Below, one piece after another: positions 1 through 7,788 of a DNA stretch of 39,011 bases. A program made the translations under genes and the position numbers. Location of the stretch: the NCBI GenBank assembly GCA_964592965.1, contig CAZQJX010000006.1:1-39011 (forward strand). The letters run 5' to 3'. Source of the DNA: CAZKMM01 sp964592965 (GTDB lineage: Bacteria > RBG-13-61-14 > DRUE01). The notes under the pieces were generated by a model. That model did not search any database and was not told the DNA's origin. It worked only from the letters and a program-made list of their open reading frames with translations. How positions within the stretch are numbered: position 1 is the stretch's first letter; every line of letters begins with the position of its first letter.

Positions 1-667
1 TCTCACCGATCTCTTTGAGATTGAGATTTTCAAGGTAGTAAAGGCTTAAAACCTCCTTTTCATTCTCTGGTAGCTTTTCTAGTTCTTCTAAAACAATCTC
101 TCTCAGCTCTTTTGCCAAGAGTGCTTCAAATGGATTGGAACTAATAGGAGAAGCGAGCCAATCCTCAATATCTTCTTCTTTGACTTTTGCTTCATAGGGG
201 TTTATAAGCTCTTCCAAACTCACCAGAGACATATTGGCATATTTTGCTACCCACCAGTTTGCCTGCTCTATGCTTATTCCGAGCTCATTGGCAATCTCCT
301 CGGTAGTGGGAGTTCTTCCTAGCTCCTGTTCAAGATTTTTGACCGCGGTAAGTAGATGATTGATTTTTTCTCGTATGGAGCGAGGAAGCCAATCTTTTGC
401 TCGTAGCTCATCTAAAATTGCTCCTCTAATTCTAAACTCTGCATAGGTACGGAAGCGAGTGTTGCGAGCAGGGTCATATTTATCCATTGCATCTAAAAGA
501 CCCATAATGCCTGCGCTTACTAGGTCCTCAAGGTCTAGATGAGATGGGAGTCTTTGCCAAATTCTCTGCGCAATCCCTCGAACAATAGGTAGATATTCAA
601 GGATAAATTCCTCACGGTTTTCAGGACTCCATTTTTGCACAGGCTTGTGTGCAGTTGCTGTTTTCAT
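1..667 (-). CDS. fliA: RNA polymerase sigma-28 factor FliA/WhiG type (3' end cut by window edge)
   Basis: Alternative sigma factor expected to direct core RNA polymerase to late flagellar promoters. I translated it directly: ATG at 665-667, 222 full codons, running off the window, so the end of region 4 is missing. Region 2 is clear (LEDLVSAGIMGLLDAMDKYD, then FRTYAEFRIRGAILDELR), followed by region 3 (SIREKI, then GRTPTTEEIANELG) and the start of region 4 (LPENEKEVLSLYYLENLNLK). The TYAxxRIRGAxLDxLR stretch is characteristic of the FliA/WhiG group rather than of SigA or SigB. The start codon overlaps the stop of the upstream MinD-like gene (ATGA), so the two are probably translationally coupled. 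With the FleQ-like gene further upstream this is a flagellar control locus. Confidence 0.93.
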   Translation of the reverse strand, partial: MKTATAHKPVQKWSPENREEFILEYLPIVRGIAQRIWQRLPSHLDLEDLVSAGIMGLLDAMDKYDPARNTRFRTYAEFRIRGAILDELRAKDWLPRSIREKINHLLTAVKNLEQELGRTPTTEEIANELGISIEQANWWVAKYANMSLVSLEELINPYEAKVKEEDIEDWLASPISSNPFEALLAKELREIVLEELEKLPENEKEVLSLYYLENLNLKEIGE

Positions 668-1326
668 CTTTTAACCTCCTGAGTTTTATTTTCTTGAGAG
701 AAAGAGCAAAATCTGAGTAGGTTTTTGGTAATCTCATCTATGGCAGAGGAAAAATCCTTTTTGTCATAAAAAACTAAAGGCTGATTTTTTGTGGAAGAGG
801 AAAGCTCTGGCACAAATCCCAAAAGGCTTATTTTTCCGGGAAAAAACTTTTCTGCCACCCGAAAAAGTATTTCCAGCCCCTCTTGAGCGGTTTTCTTTTC
901 TCTGATGCGATTGGCAATTAAAGCTAAATGATTATGTCCAGAGTTAATGGAAATCAGCTTACATAAAACATAAGTTTCAACTAGAGAATAGATTTCAGGA
1001 ATGGTTACCAAAGCAACTATATCTACATTGCTGATTTGAGAGGAGTTGAATTTAACCATTTCACCCATATCAAAAATCACCACCTGATAGGGAGCAAAGT
1101 TTTCGGTAAAAATCTTTTCTTTAAAAGGAAAGATGCGCTCGCAGTCTACATTTAAATTTTTTACTTTTATCAAAGAAGCCAATGGAATTTGATGGGCAGG
1201 GTCTAGGTCAAGCAAAAGCGGGTGAATGCCCATTTTTGAAAAGCTCAAACAGAGGTTGAGTGCAATTGTGCTCTTTCCCAGCTCTTTCCTTGTTCCGCTG
1301 ATTAGTATTTTTAGCTCTCCTCGCAT
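664..1326 (-). CDS. MinD/ParA-family ATPase, FleN/FlhG-like
   Basis: Probable flagellar-number regulator of the SIMIBI class (FleN/FlhG/YlxH). The N-terminus has a beta strand and P-loop (LKILISGTRKELGKST). The deviant Walker A has RKEL where the family has KGGV, so the signature first Lys is replaced by Arg in the straightforward alignment. A switch-like LLLDLDPA and a VVIFDMGE segment follow; the C-terminal half has the usual NRIREKKTAQEG-type core. Length is 220 residues, a little short for FlhG. I start at ATG 1326, just before the first strand; a longer form from ATG 1374 adds 16 residues (Cys/Trp-rich) that do not look like the family, and neither start has a convincing Shine-Dalgarno. 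It overlaps fliA by 4 bases. Identity as FleN rests on the neighbours; a generic MinD-like protein is the alternative. Confidence 0.75.
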   Translation of the reverse strand: MRGELKILISGTRKELGKSTIALNLCLSFSKMGIHPLLLDLDPAHQIPLASLIKVKNLNVDCERIFPFKEKIFTENFAPYQVVIFDMGEMVKFNSSQISNVDIVALVTIPEIYSLVETYVLCKLISINSGHNHLALIANRIREKKTAQEGLEILFRVAEKFFPGKISLLGFVPELSSSTKNQPLVFYDKKDFSSAIDEITKNLLRFCSFSQENKTQEVKR

Positions 1327-1420
1327 TGGCACAAATTTAAAAGAGCAAACCCAATGCCAACAAAACAAAGTCATCTTTAATCAAGTAGGATTAAACAGAA
1401 GTGATAAAGGTTAACTAAAA

Positions 1421-1485
1421 ATAAGTTCAGAGGCAGGCTAAAGATGCTCAAATATTTGGACAGAGAATCAAAATTTTGAACTTAT
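1421..1485. repeat. Inverted repeat ATAAGTTCA / TGAACTTAT in the fleQ-fleN spacer
   Basis: A perfect 9-base inverted repeat (1421-1429 and 1477-1485) separated by 47 bases lies in the spacer between the sigma-54 activator and the MinD-like gene. Read on the minus strand the second arm is followed by TTTT. It could be a weak terminator/attenuator or a protein-binding dyad; the large loop makes a classical Rho-independent terminator unlikely. Confidence 0.35.
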
Positions 1486-1536
1486 AGGGGTGAGAAAAAT
1501 TAAAATGTAAGAATTTTTAAAATAGAAATTATTAGT

Positions 1537-2910
1537 TTAAATCAAAAAACCACTACTTATTTCAATTAGGGTGGGAAGCAATACGACAAAAGAAGCTAAA
1601 CCTTTTCTTTTGAGCATTTCTATGAGAGTGGTTCGTTTCAAGCCAAGAATTTGCGCTGCTTTTCTCTTGTTTCCGCCTGTGCGCTCCAAAGCGGTGCGAA
1701 TGAGATGATTTTCAAATTCATTTACCGCCTTTTTAAAGTCAATCTCTTCATTCAAAATATATTTCTTATAATTTTGATATGAAGAAAAAGTGCCTTTCAA
1801 CTCATCAGGAAGGTCATCTGCACTGATAACGCCCTTTTCTTTAAAAAGAACCAATCGGGCAATAATATTTTCTAATTCCCTAACATTTCCTGGCCAGTCA
1901 TATTCCACTAATCGCTCCATTGCCTGCTCATCCACACCTTCTACCTGACAGGAATATTTATCATTAAAATGACGAATAAAATAATCCACCAACAGTGGAA
2001 TATCCTCTTTTCTTTCCCGAAGGGCTGGAACCCTTATAGGAAAAACATTCAATCTGAAAAACAAATCTGAGCGAAACCTTCCCTTTTTAACTAAATCGGC
2101 TAAATTCTGATTGGTGGCAAAAATAAACCGACAAAGAGCATAACGAGGATGGGTTGCTCCTAGCGGTAGATATTCTCTACTTTGCAAAAGCCTGAGAAGC
2201 TTCGCCTGCAGGGAAAGGCTTAACTCGCTAATCTCATCCATAAATAAAGTGCCTTCTCCTACCGCCTGAATTTTTCCCTCCCTGCGTTCAATCGCACCTG
2301 TAAATGACCCCTTTTCATAACCAAAAAGCTCACTTTCCAAAAGCGTCTCTGGTATGGCAGCACAATTTATAGCTAGAAAAGGCTCCCAAGCACGGGGGCT
2401 GAGAAAATGAATAGCCCGTGCAATCAGTTCCTTACCTACACCACTTTCGCCTGTAATCAGCACAGGTAAATTTATTTTGCTAACCTTCTTTACCTGTTTA
2501 AAAACCTTCTTTAAAGCATTACTTTCGCCAATAATACCCAATCGTCTAAATTCATTCCAATCTTCCTGTCTGGGCAAGCTAAGAAGATGGAATAGCTCAT
2601 TCTCATTCCCGAACTTTTCCCATAAAACATTACCGGGAATCTTGTTCTCTAGGTGAGAAAGATTACCATTTGTATGAATTAAAATGCGAAGTTTAGAACA
2701 GTGAGAGTTTAAAGATTCAAACAAATCCCTGCTAATAAAGCTGGGCTCAAAAATTACAATTACATCTACATTTTTGCGCTTGATTTGTCTGAAAATCCCG
2801 AGCCTGCTCTGAGCACAATGAACATCAAAACCTAATTCTCTTATTCTTTCACTCATCTCCCTGAGAAAGAACTCATTGCTTGAGATGAGGAGAACACTCC
2901 GTTGAGCCAT
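1537..2910 (-). CDS. Sigma-54-dependent transcriptional activator, FleQ-like with degenerate receiver
   Basis: Bacterial enhancer-binding protein of 457 residues. Residues 1-115 have a receiver-like fold but lack the acidic pair (ISSN instead of DD) and the phospho-acceptor Asp (VDVIVIFEPS), as in FleQ of Pseudomonas, so activation by phosphorylation is unlikely. The AAA+ domain has Walker A GESGVGKE (154-161), the sigma-54 contact loop as GSFTGA (201-206, Ser for the usual Ala), Walker B TLFMDE (221-226) and the RSDLFFRLNVF arginine-finger region (280-290). A Fis-type helix-turn-helix follows (GGNKRKAAQILGLKRTTLIE). About 20 hydrophobic residues after the helix-turn-helix are unusual. The start is ATG 2910 with GGAGGTG just upstream. 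The gene precedes the MinD-like gene and fliA, matching the FleQ-FleN-FliA partnership. Other NtrC-family roles cannot be excluded. Confidence 0.85.
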   Translation of the reverse strand: MAQRSVLLISSNEFFLREMSERIRELGFDVHCAQSRLGIFRQIKRKNVDVIVIFEPSFISRDLFESLNSHCSKLRILIHTNGNLSHLENKIPGNVLWEKFGNENELFHLLSLPRQEDWNEFRRLGIIGESNALKKVFKQVKKVSKINLPVLITGESGVGKELIARAIHFLSPRAWEPFLAINCAAIPETLLESELFGYEKGSFTGAIERREGKIQAVGEGTLFMDEISELSLSLQAKLLRLLQSREYLPLGATHPRYALCRFIFATNQNLADLVKKGRFRSDLFFRLNVFPIRVPALRERKEDIPLLVDYFIRHFNDKYSCQVEGVDEQAMERLVEYDWPGNVRELENIIARLVLFKEKGVISADDLPDELKGTFSSYQNYKKYILNEEIDFKKAVNEFENHLIRTALERTGGNKRKAAQILGLKRTTLIEMLKRKGLASFVVLLPTLIEISSGFLI

Positions 2911-3203
2911 CTTTGCACCTCCAATTATTTATTGCGAGAAAGCAGGGAGACCCGTTATCCACCTACCCTCTTTTTAATAAAAAGCAAATTTTATGCCTTT
3001 ATTGAAATATTAATTTTTCTTTTAAAATCAATTTATTGTGGAAAAATTGAGGAAAACCTTGTGGAAAAAGTGTTTAAAAGAAAAGATTAAGTAAAAAAAT
3101 TTAAACACCTAGCTAAAAAGTTATAAAAAGTAAAGCATAAAAGTTTACTTAAATGATAGTCTTAAGCAAGAAACGCTCATAAACTCAAAATTTAACTCTG
3201 AGT
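2911..3203. other. AT-rich intergenic region with DnaA-box-like sites
   Basis: This 293-base spacer separates xylB from the FleQ-like gene; both flanking genes are on the minus strand. I see no convincing gene. It holds TTATCCACC at 2955-2963 and two copies of TGTGGAAAA (reverse of TTTTCCACA, which fits TTWTNCACA) at 3037-3045 and 3060-3068, in very AT-rich sequence. These could be DnaA sites, or chance in AT-rich DNA. The promoter of the FleQ-like gene should be here but I could not pick a good -35/-10 or -24/-12 pair. Confidence 0.35.
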
Positions 3204-4697
3204 TTAGAAAACTTCTCTAAATTTTTCTTTTAAAGAAGGGTATAATGAGCGCCATTTTGCGTAAAGCGTATCATAGTGCTCTGAGTTTTTTGGGTTGGGC
3301 TGGATTTCGTCCTTAAGCTTGAGAGTGGCTTTAACCGCCTCTTGCACAGAAGAGAACCTGCCTGTTCCCACCATTGCCAAAAGAGCAGAACCAAAACTCG
3401 GACCTTCATCAACTTCCAGCCTAAAAATAGGTGCTTTAAGTATATCTGCAAGTATTTGCGCCCAAAAGTCGCTTTTTGCACCCCCGCCTGTTAAATAAAA
3501 TCGCTGAATAAAAATCTTCTGCTCACGCATTATCTCAACTGAATCCCTCAAGCCAAAGCTTACCCCTTCAAGAACCGCTCTGATGATATGCTCCAAGCTA
3601 TGTCCCAAATTAATTCCAAAAAATACTCCCCGTGCATATGGGTCAAAATGAGGGGTGCGCTCTCCTGTAAGATAAGGAAGGAAATAAAGACCATCTGCCC
3701 CTATAGGAGCTTTTTCTGCTAGTGCAGTCATATCATTGTAATTAATTTCTGATTTAAGCCTCTTTAAAACTTCCCGAAGCCAGCGAAGCGACCCGCCTGC
3801 GCTAAGCATTACTCCCATTGAATGCCAAAGCTCAGGTGCAGAATGGCAAAAGGAATGGAGCCGTGCTTTTGGGTCAATTAAAGGCTTATAATGGCAGGCA
3901 AAAACCACTCCACTTGTGCCAACAGAGATAAGCACAGGACCTTCTTCAACTACTCCGTTGCCCACAGCTCCTGCTGGCTGGTCTCCTCCTCCACCAACAA
4001 CAGGAATGTCAGGCTTAAGCCCCAGCTCATCAGCGCAGGTTTTAGAGAGGGTGCCGGTTATTTCTGCAGATTCATAACAGGTAGGAAGAATTTCAGGATT
4101 AATTCCCAGCTCGCTTAATAATTCCTGACTCCAGGAGCGAGCTCGCACATCAAACATTAAAGTTCCGCTGGCATCACTTACTTCTGTTGCTAGCTCTCCT
4201 GTCAGTTTAAAACGAATATAATCTTTACAAACAAGGAGATGAGCCAGCTTAGCGTAGTTTTCTGGCTCATGATTGCGAAGCCAAAGAAGCTTGGGAAGTG
4301 TAAAACCAGTAAGGGCACGGTTTAAAGTAAGCTCTACCAGTCTTTCAAATCCAAGCCTTTCTTCTATTTCTCTGCATTCTTCAGCGGGGCGTTGGTCGCA
4401 CCAGAGAATAGCGGGTCGGATTACCTGAAAGCTTTTATCTAGAAATACTGCGCTGTGCATCTGTCCGGTAAGACCTATTGCTTTAAGCTTCTCCGCAAGG
4501 TCAGGGGTGCGAGAGCGAAGCTCAAGAATGGCTTTTTTTGTTGCCTGCCACCATTGTTCAGGCTCCTGCTCTGCCCAGCCAGGTTTAGGTGTTGACATTG
4601 AATATTCAACACTTGCAGAAGAAACTACCTTCCCTTCTTCATTTACCAAAACCGCCTTGGTTGCGCTAGTGCCAATATCAATTCCCAACCAAAGCAT
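3204..4697 (-). CDS. xylB: Xylulokinase (FGGY family)
   Basis: Phosphorylates D-xylulose to xylulose 5-phosphate for the pentose phosphate pathway, in the cytoplasm. It is 497 residues, the usual size. The N-terminal FGGY phosphate motif is GIDIGTSATKAVL, followed by the sugar-binding GLTGQMHSAVFLD and RPAILWCDQRP, which match XylB closely; the central GGGGDQPAGAVGNG carries the catalytic Asp and a C-terminal TGGGAKSDFWAQILAD contributes to nucleotide binding. The start ATG 4697 is preceded by TTGGAG at good spacing. It is the last gene of gap-pgk-tpiA-xylB, 35 bases after tpiA. Placement of a pentose kinase beside triose-phosphate genes is not the usual xylAB arrangement, so specificity for another ketose is possible. 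Confidence 0.88.
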   Translation of the reverse strand: MLWLGIDIGTSATKAVLVNEEGKVVSSASVEYSMSTPKPGWAEQEPEQWWQATKKAILELRSRTPDLAEKLKAIGLTGQMHSAVFLDKSFQVIRPAILWCDQRPAEECREIEERLGFERLVELTLNRALTGFTLPKLLWLRNHEPENYAKLAHLLVCKDYIRFKLTGELATEVSDASGTLMFDVRARSWSQELLSELGINPEILPTCYESAEITGTLSKTCADELGLKPDIPVVGGGGDQPAGAVGNGVVEEGPVLISVGTSGVVFACHYKPLIDPKARLHSFCHSAPELWHSMGVMLSAGGSLRWLREVLKRLKSEINYNDMTALAEKAPIGADGLYFLPYLTGERTPHFDPYARGVFFGINLGHSLEHIIRAVLEGVSFGLRDSVEIMREQKIFIQRFYLTGGGAKSDFWAQILADILKAPIFRLEVDEGPSFGSALLAMVGTGRFSSVQEAVKATLKLKDEIQPNPKNSEHYDTLYAKWRSLYPSLKEKFREVF

Positions 4698-4732
4698 ATC
4701 TTTACTCCAAATCTTTAAAGGCAGGCTGTTTA

Positions 4733-5503
4733 CTAAATTCCGAGTGCTTGAAGAGCGTTTCTAATAATGGCGCAGAAGCTCTCTGCTTTTAGGCTGGCTC
4801 CACCAACCAAAGCGCCATCAATGTCAGGCTCAGTGATTAGCTCCTTTATATTCTCAGGCTTTACGCTCCCTCCATATTGAATCCTTATGGACTCGGCAAG
4901 CTCAGGGTCGTAAATATCTCCAATAAGTTTGCGGATAAAAGAATGTACCTCTTGCGCCTGCTGAGGGGTAGCGGTTTTTCCTGTGCCAATTGCCCAGACA
5001 GGTTCATAAGCAATGACAATTGATTCTGCCTCTGCCCGTGGTATGCCATCAAGAGCGCCTCTTACCTGCCTTTCCACAACTTCAAGGGTTTTGCCTTTTT
5101 CTCGCTCCTCCAGCTTTTCTCCCACACATACAATAGGAATTAAATCCGCGGCAAGCACTGCCTTAAGTTTTTTATTTACTGTTTCATCAGTTTCTCCAAA
5201 ATACTGTCTTCTTTCTGAATGACCAATAATTACATACCCACACCCCACATCTTTAAGCATCTCAGGACCTATTTCTCCAGTGTAGGCACCTGCATTCTCC
5301 CAAAAGACATCCTGTGCGCCCAGACCAATGTTAGAGCCAATTACAACCTCATAAACTGCGCTAAGCACAGTAAAAACTGGCATAATGGCTATTTCTATCT
5401 GGTCAACATCTCTTAACTCTTCAACCAGTTTTCCCGCAAGCCCAACCGCCTGCTCAGTTAAAAGATTTAACTTCCAGTTGCCTGCAATAAAGGGTTTGCG
5501 CAT
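4733..5503 (-). CDS. tpiA: Triosephosphate isomerase
   Basis: Interconverts dihydroxyacetone phosphate and glyceraldehyde 3-phosphate. The 256-residue TIM barrel has all hallmark segments: N-terminal AGNWKLN with the substrate Lys, IIGHSERRQYF with the catalytic His, AYEPVWAIGTGKTATP with the catalytic Glu and flexible loop 6, and the phosphate-binding IQYGGSVKPEN and GALVGGASL near the end. The start ATG is preceded by AGGAGG. It lies 22 bases downstream of pgk and upstream of xylB in a four-gene operon of lower glycolysis. Confidence 0.97.
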   Translation of the reverse strand: MRKPFIAGNWKLNLLTEQAVGLAGKLVEELRDVDQIEIAIMPVFTVLSAVYEVVIGSNIGLGAQDVFWENAGAYTGEIGPEMLKDVGCGYVIIGHSERRQYFGETDETVNKKLKAVLAADLIPIVCVGEKLEEREKGKTLEVVERQVRGALDGIPRAEAESIVIAYEPVWAIGTGKTATPQQAQEVHSFIRKLIGDIYDPELAESIRIQYGGSVKPENIKELITEPDIDGALVGGASLKAESFCAIIRNALQALGI

Positions 5504-5525
5504 AATTTTCCTCCTGATTGAGCTG

Positions 5526-6713
5526 TTAATCTTCTAAAGCAGAAATACCAGGAAGTTTTTTACCCTCCAGAAATTCTAGAGAGGCTCCTCCACCTGTTGA
5601 GATGTGAGTGATTTTATCTGCCACTCCTGCCTTATGCACTGCTGAAACAGAATCACCGCCACCAATCACACTCATTGCAGAAGATTCAGCAACTGCCTTT
5701 GCCAGCTCTATTGTGCCTTTATCAAACGGTGAAGTTTCAAAAGCACCAGCAGGTCCGTTCCAGAAAATGGTTTTTGCTTTTTTAATTTCTTCCTTGTAAA
5801 GCTCTATGGTCTTTGGACCAATATCCAGAGCCATCCAATCAGAAGGAATTTGGTCTGAGCTTACTGCTTTTGTTTCAACTCCAGCTTCTAATTTAGGCGC
5901 AACTATATGGTCAACTGGAAGAAGTAATTTTATCCCTCTGATTTGAGCGCGCTCAAGAAGGTCTTTTGCCAACTTCACTTTATCATCTTCAGCTAAGCTC
6001 TTTCCAACTGAATAGCCTTGAGCAAGAAGAAATGTATAAGACATCGCTCCGCAAATTAAAACCTCATCTACTTTTGTGAGAAGGTTTCTAATCACACCTA
6101 TTTTATCTGATACTTTAGCACCACCAAGAATAGCGATAAATGGTCTTTCTGGATTCTCTAGAAGCTTACCCAGATATTTAAGCTCTTTTTCCATTAAAAA
6201 TCCCACGCCTTTTTGTTCGAAATACTGTGCCATTCCCGCAGTAGAAGCATGAGCACGATGAGCAGTGCCAAAAGCATCATTGATATAAACTTCTGCCAGA
6301 CTTGCAAGTTTTTCAGCAAAAACAGGGTCATTTGCCTCTTCTTCTGGGTGGAAGCGTAAGTTTTCAAGCAAAATCACCTGTCCAGGTTCCATATCCTTGA
6401 CCAGCTTTTTAACGCCATCACCTACACAATCATCAGGAAAAATAACATCACGATTAAGAAGCTCACTCAGTCTTTCTGCTACAGGAAGCAGGCTGAGCTC
6501 TTTTACTCGCTTGCCTTTAGGTCTGCCCAAATGGCTAGCAAGAATTACTTTTGCCTGCTTATCAAGAGCGTAATTAATGGTGGGAAGTGCAGAACGAATG
6601 CGGGTATCATCTGTGATAGTGCCTGTTTTTTTGTCAAGAGGAACATTGAAATCTACTCGTATAAATACTCTTTTTCCTTCAAGGTCAAAATCTCGTATAG
6701 TTCTTATAGCCAA
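5526..6713 (-). CDS. pgk: Phosphoglycerate kinase
   Basis: Transfers phosphate from 1,3-bisphosphoglycerate to ADP in glycolysis. The 395-residue protein has the N-domain RVDFNVPLD and SHLGRPKG, the 3-phosphoglycerate-binding NDAFGTAHRAHAST, the nucleotide-domain AILGGAKVSDKIGV, and FWNGPAGAFE with a C-terminal IGGGDSVSAV and THISTGGGASLE. It appears to start with TTG at 6711-6713, with AAGGAGG overlapping the end of gap; no ATG fits the conserved N-terminus. It is 12 bases downstream of gap, so the two are cotranscribed. Confidence 0.97.
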   Translation of the reverse strand: MAIRTIRDFDLEGKRVFIRVDFNVPLDKKTGTITDDTRIRSALPTINYALDKQAKVILASHLGRPKGKRVKELSLLPVAERLSELLNRDVIFPDDCVGDGVKKLVKDMEPGQVILLENLRFHPEEEANDPVFAEKLASLAEVYINDAFGTAHRAHASTAGMAQYFEQKGVGFLMEKELKYLGKLLENPERPFIAILGGAKVSDKIGVIRNLLTKVDEVLICGAMSYTFLLAQGYSVGKSLAEDDKVKLAKDLLERAQIRGIKLLLPVDHIVAPKLEAGVETKAVSSDQIPSDWMALDIGPKTIELYKEEIKKAKTIFWNGPAGAFETSPFDKGTIELAKAVAESSAMSVIGGGDSVSAVHKAGVADKITHISTGGGASLEFLEGKKLPGISALED

Positions 6714-6725
6714 AGCTCTGCCTCC

Positions 6726-7718
6726 TTATAGTAGTTTTTGGCAGAGTTCAACCAGCCGATTTGAATAACCCCATTCATTATCATACCAAGCAAGCACTTT
6801 GACCAAATTCTTATCAATCACATAAGTGTTTTTAGCATCTACAATCGCAGAATAGCTGGAATGATTAAAATCAACAGAAACCAGCTCTTCTTCGCTATAA
6901 GCAAGTATGCCTTTAAGCTCTCCTTCGCTCGCTTTTTTAAACGACTGATTGATTTGTTCCTCTGTTACCTCTTTTTCAACCAGGGCAACCAAATCTACAA
7001 GAGAGACATTAGGGGTAGGAACACGAATAGCAATACCATGAAGCTTTCCTTTTAAATGAGGCAAAACCTCTCCAACTGCCTTGGCTGCGCCAGTGGTAGT
7101 AGGAATCATTGAAAGAGCAGCAGCACGGGCTCTGCGAAGGTCTTTATGAGGAAGGTCAAGGATACGCTGGTCATTTGTGTAGGCGTGAATGGTGGTCATC
7201 AGTCCTTTGACCACTTTAAAGTTATCATCTAAAACTTTTGTCACAGGTGCAAGGCAATTGGTTGTGCAAGAGGCATTGGAAATAATGTGATGCTTTTCAG
7301 GGTTATACTCTTTATCATTTACACCAATGACAATGGTAATGTCTGGGTCAGTGGCAGGTGCGGTTATAAGAACCTTTTTTGCTCCTGCCTCCAGATGCTT
7401 CTGTGCATCAGGTCTTTTGCGGAAAAGACCAGTTGCTTCAACAGCTACATCCACTTCTAAATCCTTCCAAGGGAGCTGAGCTGGGTCACGCACACTTAAA
7501 ACCTTTACCTTTCTATCTCCTGCAATTATGGTATCGCCTTCTACCTGAATAGGAACATCCCATTTGCCGTGAACAGAATCATATTTAAGCAGGTGCGCAA
7601 GTGTGCCTGCATCTACAAGGTCATTAATGGCAACAATCTCAAGGTCCGTATTATAAGCGATACGAAAGAAGCATCTGCCAATCCTTCCAAAGCCGTTAAT
7701 TGCTACTTTTAACCCCAT
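6726..7718 (-). CDS. gap: Glyceraldehyde-3-phosphate dehydrogenase, type I
   Basis: Oxidises glyceraldehyde 3-phosphate to 1,3-bisphosphoglycerate with reduction of NAD. The 330-residue protein starts with the Rossmann motif INGFGRIGR; an Asp ends strand 2 (AINDLVD), which favours NAD over NADP. The catalytic Cys is in SNASCTTNCLAP and the C-terminal domain has WYDNEWGYSNR. The start ATG 7718 has an excellent Shine-Dalgarno (AAAGGAGGGG). It is the first gene of gap-pgk-tpiA-xylB, with its own promoter 33-60 bases upstream. Confidence 0.97.
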   Translation of the reverse strand: MGLKVAINGFGRIGRCFFRIAYNTDLEIVAINDLVDAGTLAHLLKYDSVHGKWDVPIQVEGDTIIAGDRKVKVLSVRDPAQLPWKDLEVDVAVEATGLFRKRPDAQKHLEAGAKKVLITAPATDPDITIVIGVNDKEYNPEKHHIISNASCTTNCLAPVTKVLDDNFKVVKGLMTTIHAYTNDQRILDLPHKDLRRARAAALSMIPTTTGAAKAVGEVLPHLKGKLHGIAIRVPTPNVSLVDLVALVEKEVTEEQINQSFKKASEGELKGILAYSEEELVSVDFNHSSYSAIVDAKNTYVIDKNLVKVLAWYDNEWGYSNRLVELCQKLL

Positions 7719-7750
7719 TCTTCCCCTCCTTTGTGGTTTTGCTTGATTGA

Positions 7751-7778
7751 ATGATAGCTAAAATCAAAATCTTGTCAA
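7751..7778 (-). promoter_or_regulatory. Sigma-70-type promoter of gap-pgk-tpiA-xylB
   Basis: On the minus strand, TTGACA at 7778-7773 and TATCAT at 7756-7751 are separated by 16 bases: a perfect -35 and a five-of-six -10. The predicted transcription start lies about 25 bases before the gap start codon, leaving a short leader with the Shine-Dalgarno. It sits exactly in the gap between the inositol gene and gap, so the glycolytic operon can be expressed separately. Confidence 0.7.
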
Positions 7779-7788
7779 GAAGATTTAT

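Noticed and set aside
2902..3090. Plus-strand open frame of 62 codons in the spacer upstream of the FleQ-like gene
   Set aside because: AT-rich, without a ribosome binding site or any family motif, and it covers the region where the FleQ-like promoter should be.
3181..3205. Inverted repeat AAACTCA / TGAGTTT at the end of xylB as a terminator
   Set aside because: The stem is only 7 AT-rich pairs, overlaps the stop codon, and is not followed by a U-rich run on the minus strand.
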